6,019 bases of DNA. Origin: Frankiales bacterium. Lineage in GTDB: Bacteria; Actinomycetota; Actinomycetes; Mycobacteriales; SCTD01. Both the position numbers and the translations under genes were made by a program. Shown here piece after piece: positions 1-5,825 of the stretch. The notes under the pieces were generated by a model that worked only from the letters and a program-made list of their open reading frames with translations, made no database searches and was not told where the DNA came from. Where the stretch lies: the NCBI GenBank assembly GCA_025465145.1, contig JAODNS010000299.1, positions 1-6,019 of the forward strand. The letters are read 5' to 3'. The stretch's first letter is position 1. Every line of letters begins with the position of its first letter.

Positions 1-474
1 TTCTCCTGGCTCGAGCCGCGGGCCGACGGCTTCCGCAACTGGGTGCAGCCCGACGCGAAGCTCTCCGTGGAGACGCTGCTCGTCGACCGGGCGTACCTGC
101 TCGACCTCACCGCCAAGGAGATGACCGTGCTCGTCGGCGGTCTGCGTGTCCTCGGCGCCAACACCGGTGGCTCGAAGCACGGCGTGTTCACCGACACCGT
201 CGGCGTGCTGTCGCAGGACTTCTTCACGCAGCTGCTCGACCTCGGCACCTCGTGGCGCACGTCGGCGTCGGACGAGGGCGTGTACGAGGGCGTTGACGCG
301 TCCGGCAACGTGCGGCGCACCGCGACCGCCGTCGACCTCGTGTTCGGCTCGAACTCTGTCCTGCGTGGGATCGCCGAGGTGTACTCGTTCGCGGACACGA
401 AGGAGAAGTTCGTCCGTGACTTCGTGGACGCGTGGGACAAGGTCATGATGCTGGACCGCTACGACGTGACGTAG
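1..474 (+). CDS. katG: Catalase-peroxidase KatG, C-terminal part (5' end outside window)
   Basis: This is the last 157 codons of a bifunctional haem catalase-peroxidase, which breaks down H2O2 and oxidises peroxidase substrates in the cytoplasm. The reading frame is open from base 1 and ends at TAG 472-474. What is visible belongs to the C-terminal peroxidase-like domain, which binds no haem but supports the N-terminal catalytic domain. Recognisable KatG stretches are LLVDRAYLLDLTAKEMTVL, the GGLRVLGAN segment, VDLVFGSNSVLRG, and the closing DAWDKVMMLDRYDV, which closely matches the end of mycobacterial KatG as I remember it. There is no frameshift in the visible part. The haem ligands and the Met-Tyr-Trp adduct residues lie upstream and cannot be judged. 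A hairpin terminator follows 11 bases after the stop, so the transcript probably ends here. In actinobacteria a furA-type regulator often precedes katG; that region is outside the window. Confidence 0.96.
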   Translation, partial: FSWLEPRADGFRNWVQPDAKLSVETLLVDRAYLLDLTAKEMTVLVGGLRVLGANTGGSKHGVFTDTVGVLSQDFFTQLLDLGTSWRTSASDEGVYEGVDASGNVRRTATAVDLVFGSNSVLRGIAEVYSFADTKEKFVRDFVDAWDKVMMLDRYDVT

Positions 475-485
475 CGCCTGCCCGT

Positions 486-534
486 CGGGACGCCCCGGTC
501 TGCCGCACGTCGGTGGGTCGGGGCGTCTCGTTGT
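486..534 (+). terminator. Intrinsic-type terminator after katG
   Basis: The left arm at 486-497 (CGGGACGCCCCG) pairs with the right arm at 519-530 (CGGGGCGTCTCG) over 12 bp, with one G-U pair, leaving a 21-nt loop. The core GACGCCCCG/CGGGGCGTC is perfect. Only a weak T-run (TTGT) follows, which is usual for terminators in high-GC actinobacteria. Its position 11 bases after the katG stop supports termination of katG mRNA. Confidence 0.75.
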
Positions 535-539
535 ACAAC

Positions 540-569
540 CTGTGGACGGCAGCGCGAGCTGTGGACGGC
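540..569 (+). repeat. Tandem 11-bp direct repeat, possible operator or DnaA-box-like pair
   Basis: CTGTGGACGGC occurs at 540-550 and again at 559-569, identical, with a 19-bp period (roughly two helical turns). It lies between the katG terminator and the next gene. The 8-bp palindrome TTGTACAA (531-538) lies immediately upstream. On the minus strand each copy contains CCGTCCACA, which resembles the degenerate mycobacterial DnaA box as I recall it (YYRTCCACA). A repressor or activator site for the downstream gene is the other natural reading. The repeat is seen directly; its function is inferred. Confidence 0.5.
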
Positions 570-607
570 GCTGTATGTCGTCCTCCGACCAGCCGCACAG
601 TGGCGGC

Positions 608-1525
608 ATGACCTCGCCCCTCACTGCCGCCGCCTCCGCCTTCATCCTCGAGCGCGGCCCCTTGACGATCGACGAGCTGCACCGCCTGGCGCTCGAGCGG
701 GAGCTGACGCGGGCGCGCACGAGCACGTCGCTGCGCACGTCGCTCGCGCACCAGTCCGGTTTCGTGCAGCGGCCTGACGGCAGGTACGACACGGCGGCGC
801 GCCTGCTCCGCGGGTCCTGCTTCACGACCCGACCGCGCCGCCCGCCGAGCGACGGCGTCCTCTGGCTCAACCGGGACATCGACCCGCTGCTCGCCCTGGG
901 ATGCGGCCCTCTGCCGCTGAAGCCGGGCGGTGAGGTGCAGCGCGGGGCGGGGTCGAGGCTGACGTGGGTCGGACCCGAGGGGTGGCTTCCGGACGTTCCG
1001 GCCGGCGAGCTGCTCGCACTGCGGTGGGACGGCTCGACGCTGGACGTGTGGGTGGCTCAGGACGTGCCTGCGGCCGACTCCGCCGCTGCGGCCGACGCAC
1101 GCAGCCTCCTGGCGGCGCATGCCTCGGCGCGGCATCGCGACAGGTGGACCTTCGACGATGCGCCGCCGCTCACAGAGACCGTGCTCAGCGCGTTGGTGGA
1201 GGACCCGCGGCTGTTCGCGCAGCCACTGCCGCCGCTGAGCGAGCTGCTGCCCCTGCCGGAGCACCTGCGCCCGACGGACGCCGGTCCCCCTGACAGCGAG
1301 ATCGGGCGACACGAGATGCTGCACCTGCCGCTCCCCGGGCGCGTGCACCGCGAGCTGTCTCGGCGCGCCGACCTGCTGGGCGAGCACGTGACCGAGTATG
1401 CCGCGATGCTGCTGGGCGCCGCTGCCGACCGCGTGCTGCCGCCCGAGCGCCGACCGCACTGGGACGTGGACGAGTACGAGCCCAGCTACGGCAACGTGGT
1501 CGGATCCACCCGGTGGGGTCGGTGA
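608..1525 (+). CDS. Unrecognised protein with possible N-terminal winged-helix (HARE-HTH-like) domain
   Basis: This 305-residue protein is not one I can name. Residues about 5-70 (FILERGPLTIDELHRLALE, then RTSTSLRTSLAHQSGFVQRPDGRY) have the rhythm of a winged helix: a helix, a 'GPLTIDEL' turn, a recognition-like helix and a 'G-F-V-x-R-x-D-G-R-Y' beta wing. HARE-HTH and sigma-region-4-like modules look similar. The remainder (about 85-305) is rich in Leu, Pro, Arg and acidic residues, with a WLPDVPAGELLALRWDG segment and an Ala-rich stretch near 157-173. No catalytic motif, signal peptide or membrane span is evident. The frame is open back to GTG 542, with another ATG at 575. I chose ATG 608 because it directly precedes the domain and the upstream codons overlap the tandem repeat. 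No strong Shine-Dalgarno site supports any of the three starts. A DNA-binding role is inference only. Confidence 0.72.
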   Translation: MTSPLTAAASAFILERGPLTIDELHRLALERELTRARTSTSLRTSLAHQSGFVQRPDGRYDTAARLLRGSCFTTRPRRPPSDGVLWLNRDIDPLLALGCGPLPLKPGGEVQRGAGSRLTWVGPEGWLPDVPAGELLALRWDGSTLDVWVAQDVPAADSAAAADARSLLAAHASARHRDRWTFDDAPPLTETVLSALVEDPRLFAQPLPPLSELLPLPEHLRPTDAGPPDSEIGRHEMLHLPLPGRVHRELSRRADLLGEHVTEYAAMLLGAAADRVLPPERRPHWDVDEYEPSYGNVVGSTRWGR

Positions 1526-1708
1526 CATGCCCCCGCCGCGCCGCCCGGTGATGGGCGACCGCATCGGCGACCTAGGGCCGCCGTTGCTCGCGGCTCGCTC
1601 GTGTCCGAGGAGGACGAGCTGCCCGCGACGTGTCAGACCGCCCTGCCAGCGCGTGTCCGGCAACCGGAGGTCGCCGTACGAGAAGGACCAGAGTGCGCCC
1701 CGCACCCC
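1526..1708. other. Intergenic region without a supported gene
   Basis: This stretch separates the winged-helix-like gene from the hydrolase-cyclase gene. I see only a short 5-bp GC hairpin (CGCCC 1542-1546 with GGGCG 1553-1557), which is too weak and has no T-run to be called a terminator. Open frames here are high-GC shadows. The promoter of the next gene probably begins at its right edge. Confidence 0.5.
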
Positions 1709-1714
1709 TAGAGT
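1709..1714 (+). promoter_or_regulatory. Putative -10 box (TAGAGT) for a leaderless GTG-start transcript
   Basis: TAGAGT fits the TANNNT -10 pattern of actinobacterial housekeeping promoters. Its last base is followed by six bases and then the GTG at 1721, so the expected transcription start coincides with the start codon. No Shine-Dalgarno sequence precedes that GTG, as expected for a leaderless mRNA. No clear -35 hexamer is visible. Confidence 0.45.
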
Positions 1715-1720
1715 CCAGCC

Positions 1721-3223
1721 GTGGACGGGGGCAACGTCGAGTACGCCGAGAACGACGGCGTCAGCATCGCCTACCAGGTGTTCGGGCAGGGGCCGCGGGA
1801 TCTCGTCTTCGTCTGCGGAACGATGTCGCACCTCGAGCTGTGGTGGGCCGACCCGCTCGCCACCGCGATGCTCCAGGGACTCGCGAGGTTCTCGCGCGTC
1901 ATCCTGTTCGACAAGCCAGGGACCGGGCTGTCGGACCCCGTGCCCGCGGCACCCACCGCCGAGCAGCGGACCAGCGACGTCGTCGCGGTGATGGACGCCG
2001 CCAGGAGCCGGCGTGCGGTGGTCGTCGGGTACTCCGAGGGCGGCTGCCCAGCGATGATGCTCGCCGCGACGCAGCCGGAACGCGTCGAGGCGCTCGTGCT
2101 CCTCGCCACCATGGCGGCCACCGAGTGGCACGAGGACATGGGCGTGGATCGATCCGCGTACGACGCCTTCTGGGCCGTCCTCGACGAGGCCTCGGCGCGC
2201 TGGGGGCGCGGCACGTTGATGTCCGCGTTCGCGCCGACGCTCGCCTCGAGCCCGGTCCGGAGGCTGCTGCCCTCCATCGAGCGCGCGTGCATGAGCCCGG
2301 CCATGGCGCGCTCGGTCCTGCAGGGCATGCACGGCATCGACCTGCGCGCGACGGCGGCCGCGATCCACGTCCCGACACTGGTGGCTCACGCACCCGAGAC
2401 CTTCGTCGCGCAGGCGTTCGGCCGCGACGTCGCCGACCGCATCCCGGGCGCGAAGCTCGTCGCGCTGCAGGGGCCTGATCACCTGCCATGGATCCACAAC
2501 AGCGAGCTGTTCCCGGCCCTGATCGAGCAGTTCCTCACCGGGGCCGAGCCGGCACCGCCGGACGAGCGGCGGGTCATGACCACGATCGTCTTCACCGACA
2601 TCGTCGAGTCGACCCGGCAGCTGTCTGCACTGGGCGATGCCGCGTGGCAGGGGGTCGTCACCGAGCACGACCGGCGCATGAACGCGCTTCTCATCCGCTA
2701 CGACGGCGAGCACGTCAAGCACACCGGCGACGGGCGGATGGCCAGGTTCAACCGCCCGGGCCGCGCCCTGCGGTTCGCCGTGGCCATGCGGGACGAGGCG
2801 CGCGAGCTCGGGCTGCAGCTGCGCGCCGGCGTGCACACCGGTGAGTGCGACCTCGTCGACGGCGACGTCTTCGGCATGACCGTCAACATCGCGGCACGTG
2901 TTGCCGCCACGGCCCGGCCCGACACCGTGCTCACCTCGTCCACCGTGCGCGACCTGGTGATCGGCTCGGCGCTGTCGTTCGGATCGACGGGTATGCACGA
3001 CCTCAAGGGCGTGCCGGGGAGGTGGGAGCTGCTGGAGTGCCACGGCGACGCTCACGGCGCCGCTGGAGCGCCGGCGTACGAGACCGACGTCCGTCACGAG
3101 CCCGGGGACGGCGACGCGGCGCGACCGCTGCGCCCGATGGATCGCGCCGTGCTGCTGTCCGCACGGCGCGCGCCACGGACGACGCGGCGCGTCCTTGGCC
3201 GGCTCCGGGGTCAGCGAAGCTAG
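1721..3223 (+). CDS. Alpha/beta-hydrolase fused to class III adenylate/guanylate cyclase (LipJ/Rv1900c-like)
   Basis: This 500-residue protein has two domains. Residues about 5-275 are an alpha/beta-hydrolase: FDKPGTGLSD (63-72), nucleophile elbow GYSEGG with Ser105, and GPDHLPW with catalytic His254. The acid position appears to be Glu226 (HAPETFV) rather than the usual Asp. Residues about 282-440 are a class III cyclase catalytic domain that would make cAMP or cGMP and works as a dimer. It keeps metal-binding Asp293 (FTDI) and Asp337 (TGDG), the purine-specifying pair Lys333 and Asp382, and transition-state Asn389 and Arg393 (VNIAAR). Lys plus Asp predicts ATP as substrate. The arrangement matches mycobacterial Rv1900c (LipJ). 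The ligand of the hydrolase domain is unknown; it may act as a sensor. Residues 441-500 form an unusual Arg-rich tail. No signal peptide or membrane span is visible. GTG 1721 is the first possible start because an in-frame TAG lies at 1709-1711. Confidence 0.9.
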   Translation: MDGGNVEYAENDGVSIAYQVFGQGPRDLVFVCGTMSHLELWWADPLATAMLQGLARFSRVILFDKPGTGLSDPVPAAPTAEQRTSDVVAVMDAARSRRAVVVGYSEGGCPAMMLAATQPERVEALVLLATMAATEWHEDMGVDRSAYDAFWAVLDEASARWGRGTLMSAFAPTLASSPVRRLLPSIERACMSPAMARSVLQGMHGIDLRATAAAIHVPTLVAHAPETFVAQAFGRDVADRIPGAKLVALQGPDHLPWIHNSELFPALIEQFLTGAEPAPPDERRVMTTIVFTDIVESTRQLSALGDAAWQGVVTEHDRRMNALLIRYDGEHVKHTGDGRMARFNRPGRALRFAVAMRDEARELGLQLRAGVHTGECDLVDGDVFGMTVNIAARVAATARPDTVLTSSTVRDLVIGSALSFGSTGMHDLKGVPGRWELLECHGDAHGAAGAPAYETDVRHEPGDGDAARPLRPMDRAVLLSARRAPRTTRRVLGRLRGQRS

Positions 3224-3338
3224 CGAGCCAGGAACGGGAGAACGCTGAAGGCAGCGCGTCCAGCGATGAGATCCGGCGCCGTCAGGCGTCTAGGTGCTTG
3301 TGTAGCCGGAGTTCCAGCGCTCACCGAGGAGACGACCG

Positions 3339-3887
3339 ATGACCCGCACGACCACCGCCCACCTCTTCTGCTCCGTGAACGGCGTCGTCGAGGCGCCGAA
3401 CCTCTGGCAGTTCGACGCCTTCGGTCCCGAGGAGGGGCAGATGATGGGCCGCGCGATCAGCGGCGTCACCGATGTCGTCATCGGCCGCAAGCTGTGGGAG
3501 GAGTGGTCGCAGTTCTGGCAGAGCCCCGCGGCGAACGACCCGTTCGGCCAGTTCATCAACCCGGTGCGCAAGCACGTGGTCAGCGGGACGCTCGAGGGCG
3601 AGCTCGGCTGGAACAGCACGCTCGTGGACGCTGACCCTGCGGAGTACGTGCGCAAGCTCCAGCAGGACGGCGAGGGTGGTATCGCTGTCGTCGGCGGCAT
3701 CGAGACGACCCGCAGCCTGTTCCTCGCAGGTGTCGTCGACGCGCTGACGCTGACGGTCCACCCGGCGGTGACGCCCGAGGGGCGGCGCCTGTTCGACGAG
3801 TCGGTGCCGGTCACCCGCCTGCGCATGGTCGACAGCGCCAGCACGCCGGCAGGCAACGCAGTGCTGACGTACTCGCTCCGCGACTGA
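3339..3887 (+). CDS. Dihydrofolate reductase family protein (RibD C-terminal-like)
   Basis: This 182-residue protein belongs to the RibD-C/DHFR-like superfamily of NAD(P)H-dependent reductases, common as stand-alone proteins of unknown substrate in actinobacteria. Family marks are the opening strand and loop (HLFCSVNGVVEAP, 8-20), VVIGRKLWEEW (46-56), NPVRKHVVSGTL (74-85), and the glycine-rich cofactor loop IAVVGGIETTRSLFLAGVVDAL (115-135; Gly119-Gly120). The closing HPAVTPEGRRLFDE (141-154) is also typical. Length is normal for the family and the frame is intact. AGGAG at 3327-3331, seven bases before ATG 3339, is the best Shine-Dalgarno site in the window and fixes the start. The gene lies 115 bp after the hydrolase-cyclase stop and probably has its own promoter, though I cannot point to it. 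It is unlikely to be true FolA or the riboflavin enzyme RibD, since no deaminase domain or riboflavin gene is nearby. It is probably cytoplasmic. Confidence 0.9.
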   Translation: MTRTTTAHLFCSVNGVVEAPNLWQFDAFGPEEGQMMGRAISGVTDVVIGRKLWEEWSQFWQSPAANDPFGQFINPVRKHVVSGTLEGELGWNSTLVDADPAEYVRKLQQDGEGGIAVVGGIETTRSLFLAGVVDALTLTVHPAVTPEGRRLFDESVPVTRLRMVDSASTPAGNAVLTYSLRD

Positions 3888-4041
3888 GGCAGCCCGGCCG
3901 GCTCCAACCCGCAGCGCCGCCGGCAGCGTTGCGCACACGCCTGGAGCTCGTCGCCGATCAGCGTCACGCCGGCGTCGATCACGAGACGGCTCAAGACACG
4001 CGTTCTTTCGTGGGGCGGCCGGTCTGGACCACGATGGGCCG

Positions 4042-4890
4042 ATGACCTCGTTCACGACTCTGCGGTACGCCGTCCGCGACGCCAAGGCCTACCTCACGCT
4101 CAACCGACCGGACCGCCTGAACGCGATCGACGACGTGATGCCCGGCGAGATCCGCGCGGCGGTCGAGCAGGCGAACGCCGACGACGCCGTCCGGGTGATC
4201 GTGCTGCAGGGCGCCGGCCGCGCGTTCTGCGCCGGCTACGACCTCAAGCAGTTCGCGGAGGGGGACGTCGGCGACCGCTGGCGGCAGGGCGAGCACTGGG
4301 ACCCCGTGCGCGACTACCGGGAGATGCGCCGGAACACCGACGACTTCTTCACGCTGTGGCGCTCGCTGAAGCCCACGATCGCGAAGGTGCACGGGCACGC
4401 GGTCGCCGGCGGCAGCGACATCGCGCTGTCGTGCGACCTGCTGGTGATCGCGGACGACGCGCGGATCGGGTACCCGCCGGCGCGGGTGTGGGGGTGCCCG
4501 ACGACGGCGATGTGGGTGTACCGGCTCGGCGCGGAGCGCGCGAAGCGGATGCTGCTCACCGGCGACACGATCGACGGCGCGACCGCCGCCTCGTGGGGAC
4601 TCGGCGAGGCGGTACCGCCGGACGAGCTGGACGCCGCCGTCGAGCGGCTCGCCGACCGGATCGCCGGCGTGCCCGTCAACCAGCTCGTCATGTCGAAGCT
4701 GATGATCAACCAGGCGTACGACAACATGGGGCTGCAGGGCACGCAGCTGCTCGCGACGCTCTTCGACGGGATCACCCGGCACAGCCCGGAGGGGCACTGG
4801 TTCAAGGACCTGGCGGAGCGGGAGGGCTTCCACGCGGCGGTGCAGTGGCGCGACTCCGGGCGCCGCATCCCCGACGGCGGCGAGTCCTAG
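4042..4890 (+). CDS. Crotonase/enoyl-CoA hydratase family protein
   Basis: This 282-residue protein is a complete member of the crotonase superfamily, cytoplasmic enzymes that act on acyl-CoA thioesters. It shows the N-terminal LTLNRPDRLNAID strand-turn (18-30), the first oxyanion-hole segment AFCAGYDLKQF (61-71), and the second, HGHAVAGGSDIAL (117-129). RLGAERAKRMLLTGD (161-175) and the C-terminal helices are also typical. In canonical hydratases two Glu residues activate water (Glu144 and Glu164 of the rat enzyme). By my alignment they are Asp126 and Pro146 here, so ordinary 2-enoyl-CoA hydration is doubtful, while CoA binding and the oxyanion hole look intact. Isomerase, thioesterase or another activity is possible. 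ATG 4042 has only a weak upstream purine run (GATGGG). Its TAG stop shares CTAG (4887-4890) with the convergent MmcQ/YjbR gene. No fatty-acid or CoA-ligase gene lies beside it to suggest a pathway. Confidence 0.92.
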   Translation: MTSFTTLRYAVRDAKAYLTLNRPDRLNAIDDVMPGEIRAAVEQANADDAVRVIVLQGAGRAFCAGYDLKQFAEGDVGDRWRQGEHWDPVRDYREMRRNTDDFFTLWRSLKPTIAKVHGHAVAGGSDIALSCDLLVIADDARIGYPPARVWGCPTTAMWVYRLGAERAKRMLLTGDTIDGATAASWGLGEAVPPDELDAAVERLADRIAGVPVNQLVMSKLMINQAYDNMGLQGTQLLATLFDGITRHSPEGHWFKDLAEREGFHAAVQWRDSGRRIPDGGES

Positions 4891-5312
4891 AGCGCGTTCT
4901 CCGCCAGCCAGACCGCCCGGCGGCGCGGCGACGCCTGCGCGAGCCAGGCGTCCTGCACGACCTCCGCGAGCTCCTGGCGGGTCAGCTCGTGCAGCCGGCT
5001 CGCCCGTACGAGCACCGACGGGTGCCTGTCGAAGTGCGGCGTCGTGAAGAACGGCGTCGAGGGCTCCTGCACCAGGGCCTGCTTGTCGGCCTCCGAGCCG
5101 ACCCACAGCACGATCACGTCGTCGTACTTCTGCCCCGTGTCGGGATCGACCGCGTCCGGCCGCGGCGTCCGGAAGAAGACGAACGACTTCCCGCCCACCT
5201 GGTACACCGGGTTGCTCTTGGGTCCCTGCACGACGCTGACGTGCGGCATGGCAGCCGCGAGCTCGTGCACGTCCTCGACCCGCGCCCGCCTCTTACCAGC
5301 CACGGTCGGCAT
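4887..5312 (-). CDS. MmcQ/YjbR family protein
   Basis: This 141-residue protein fits the MmcQ/YjbR family, small cytoplasmic alpha+beta proteins with a CyaY-like fold, annotated as DNA-binding but of poorly known function. Supporting stretches are ELAAAMPHVSVVQG (18-30), the YQVGGKSFVFFRTPRP strands (37-52), VIVLWVGSEADKQALVQ (66-82) and PFFTTPHFDRHPSVLVR (87-103). The C-terminal helix ELAEVVQDAWLAQASPRR (114-131) matches the usual 'L-x-E-L-x-E-x-x-x-D-A-W' pattern. ATG 5312 is used here, but the only purine-rich site (GGGAG, plus-strand 5314-5318) lies one base before it. GTG at codon 4 (plus 5301-5303) sits ten bases from that site and may be the true start. The gene is 16 bp downstream of the 154-aa gene on the same strand, so the two are probably co-transcribed. 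Its stop overlaps the crotonase stop. Confidence 0.85.
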   Translation of the reverse strand: MPTVAGKRRARVEDVHELAAAMPHVSVVQGPKSNPVYQVGGKSFVFFRTPRPDAVDPDTGQKYDDVIVLWVGSEADKQALVQEPSTPFFTTPHFDRHPSVLVRASRLHELTRQELAEVVQDAWLAQASPRRRAVWLAENAL

Positions 5313-5328
5313 GCTCCCACTGCTGGGG

Positions 5329-5793
5329 TCAGTACTGGCCCTTGATGACGAAGTACGAGCCGCGGATCGTGCCGGCCAGCTTGGACTTCTGCCGGGCGAA
5401 CGTGAACTTCTCCGCGAGCTCCTCGGGCACCTCCATCCCGTCGGACAGCTTGAAGCCGACCGCGCGCTTGCCGCCGTCCTCGATGCTCCACATCACGTTG
5501 ATCGCGAGCCCGGACTCGTAGAAGACGTAAGCCATCCGCAGGCCGTCTACCTCGAACGACGTCGCCTCGAGCGGACGCGACACGACCACGACGTCCCGCT
5601 CCTCCTTCAGGATGCGGTGCACGTGCTCGACCACGTCCCGCGCCTCGTCCGCCGGCGTCACGCTGAAGTCGTGGTCGTACTTGTTCTTGTAGTAGCGCGC
5701 TTCGTTCGCGCGCAGGCCGGCGAGGGCGAAGGCGACCGGTGAGGACTCCAGCCCGTCGCTGGACACCTGGTCGAAACGGACGGCTGTCGTCAT
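5329..5793 (-). CDS. Conserved-looking hypothetical protein, 154 aa
   Basis: I do not recognise this family. The 154-residue product is soluble-looking and of mixed composition, with no membrane span or signal peptide. It has a probable helix with an aromatic/basic run ARYYKNKYDHDF (32-43) and an acidic helix DEARDVVEHVHRILKEERD (49-67). Alternating beta strands follow (VVVVSRP 68-74, RMAYVFYESGLAINVMWSIEDGG 86-108), and a basic tail ends in GTIRGSYFVIKGQY. The composition is less extreme than that of random GC-rich frames, supporting a real gene. ATG 5793 is preceded by GGGGAG three bases upstream, a short spacing; no better in-frame start is close. It is the first gene of a likely two-gene unit with the MmcQ/YjbR gene. 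An IS5-family element ends 35 bp upstream, leaving little room for a native promoter. Confidence 0.82.
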   Translation of the reverse strand: MTTAVRFDQVSSDGLESSPVAFALAGLRANEARYYKNKYDHDFSVTPADEARDVVEHVHRILKEERDVVVVSRPLEATSFEVDGLRMAYVFYESGLAINVMWSIEDGGKRAVGFKLSDGMEVPEELAEKFTFARQKSKLAGTIRGSYFVIKGQY

Positions 5794-5825
5794 GCGCTCC
5801 CCGCTTCTCGTGTGGTGCTTCGAGG

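Noticed and set aside
542..607. Upstream starts (GTG 542, ATG 575) for the winged-helix-like gene
   Set aside because: The extra residues show no domain-like character and GTG 542 falls inside the tandem repeat. ATG 608 directly precedes the structured region. ATG 575 cannot be fully excluded.
443..3097. An 884-codon open frame on the minus strand, antisense to katG's end, the winged-helix-like gene and most of the hydrolase-cyclase gene
   Set aside because: Its translation is Arg/Gly/His/Val-rich low-complexity sequence with no recognisable domain, and it lies opposite well-supported genes. It is a typical high-GC antisense shadow.
3897..3924. GC-rich hairpin (GCCGGC 3897-3902 with GCCGGC 3919-3924) after the DHFR-like gene as a terminator
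   Set aside because: It is only 6 bp with a 16-nt loop and no T-run, and such pairings arise by chance at this GC content.
3888..3994. Minus-strand peptide beginning SRLVIDAGVTLIGDELQACAQRC, possibly a remnant of a gene (PIN-like or cysteine-rich)
   Set aside because: Only about 30 residues look protein-like before the frame enters the antisense of the DHFR-like gene. It starts with TTG and has no ribosome site. There is too little to support a gene or pseudogene.
4861..4882. Hairpin CGCCGC/GCGGCG at the end of the crotonase gene as a bidirectional terminator
   Set aside because: It lies inside coding sequence, has a 10-nt loop and no T-run on either strand, and is explained by GC-rich codons.
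3991..5106. A 371-codon minus-strand open frame opposite the crotonase gene
   Set aside because: It overlaps a clearly identified crotonase gene and part of the MmcQ/YjbR gene, and its composition is the biased Arg/Ala/Val/Pro pattern of a shadow frame.
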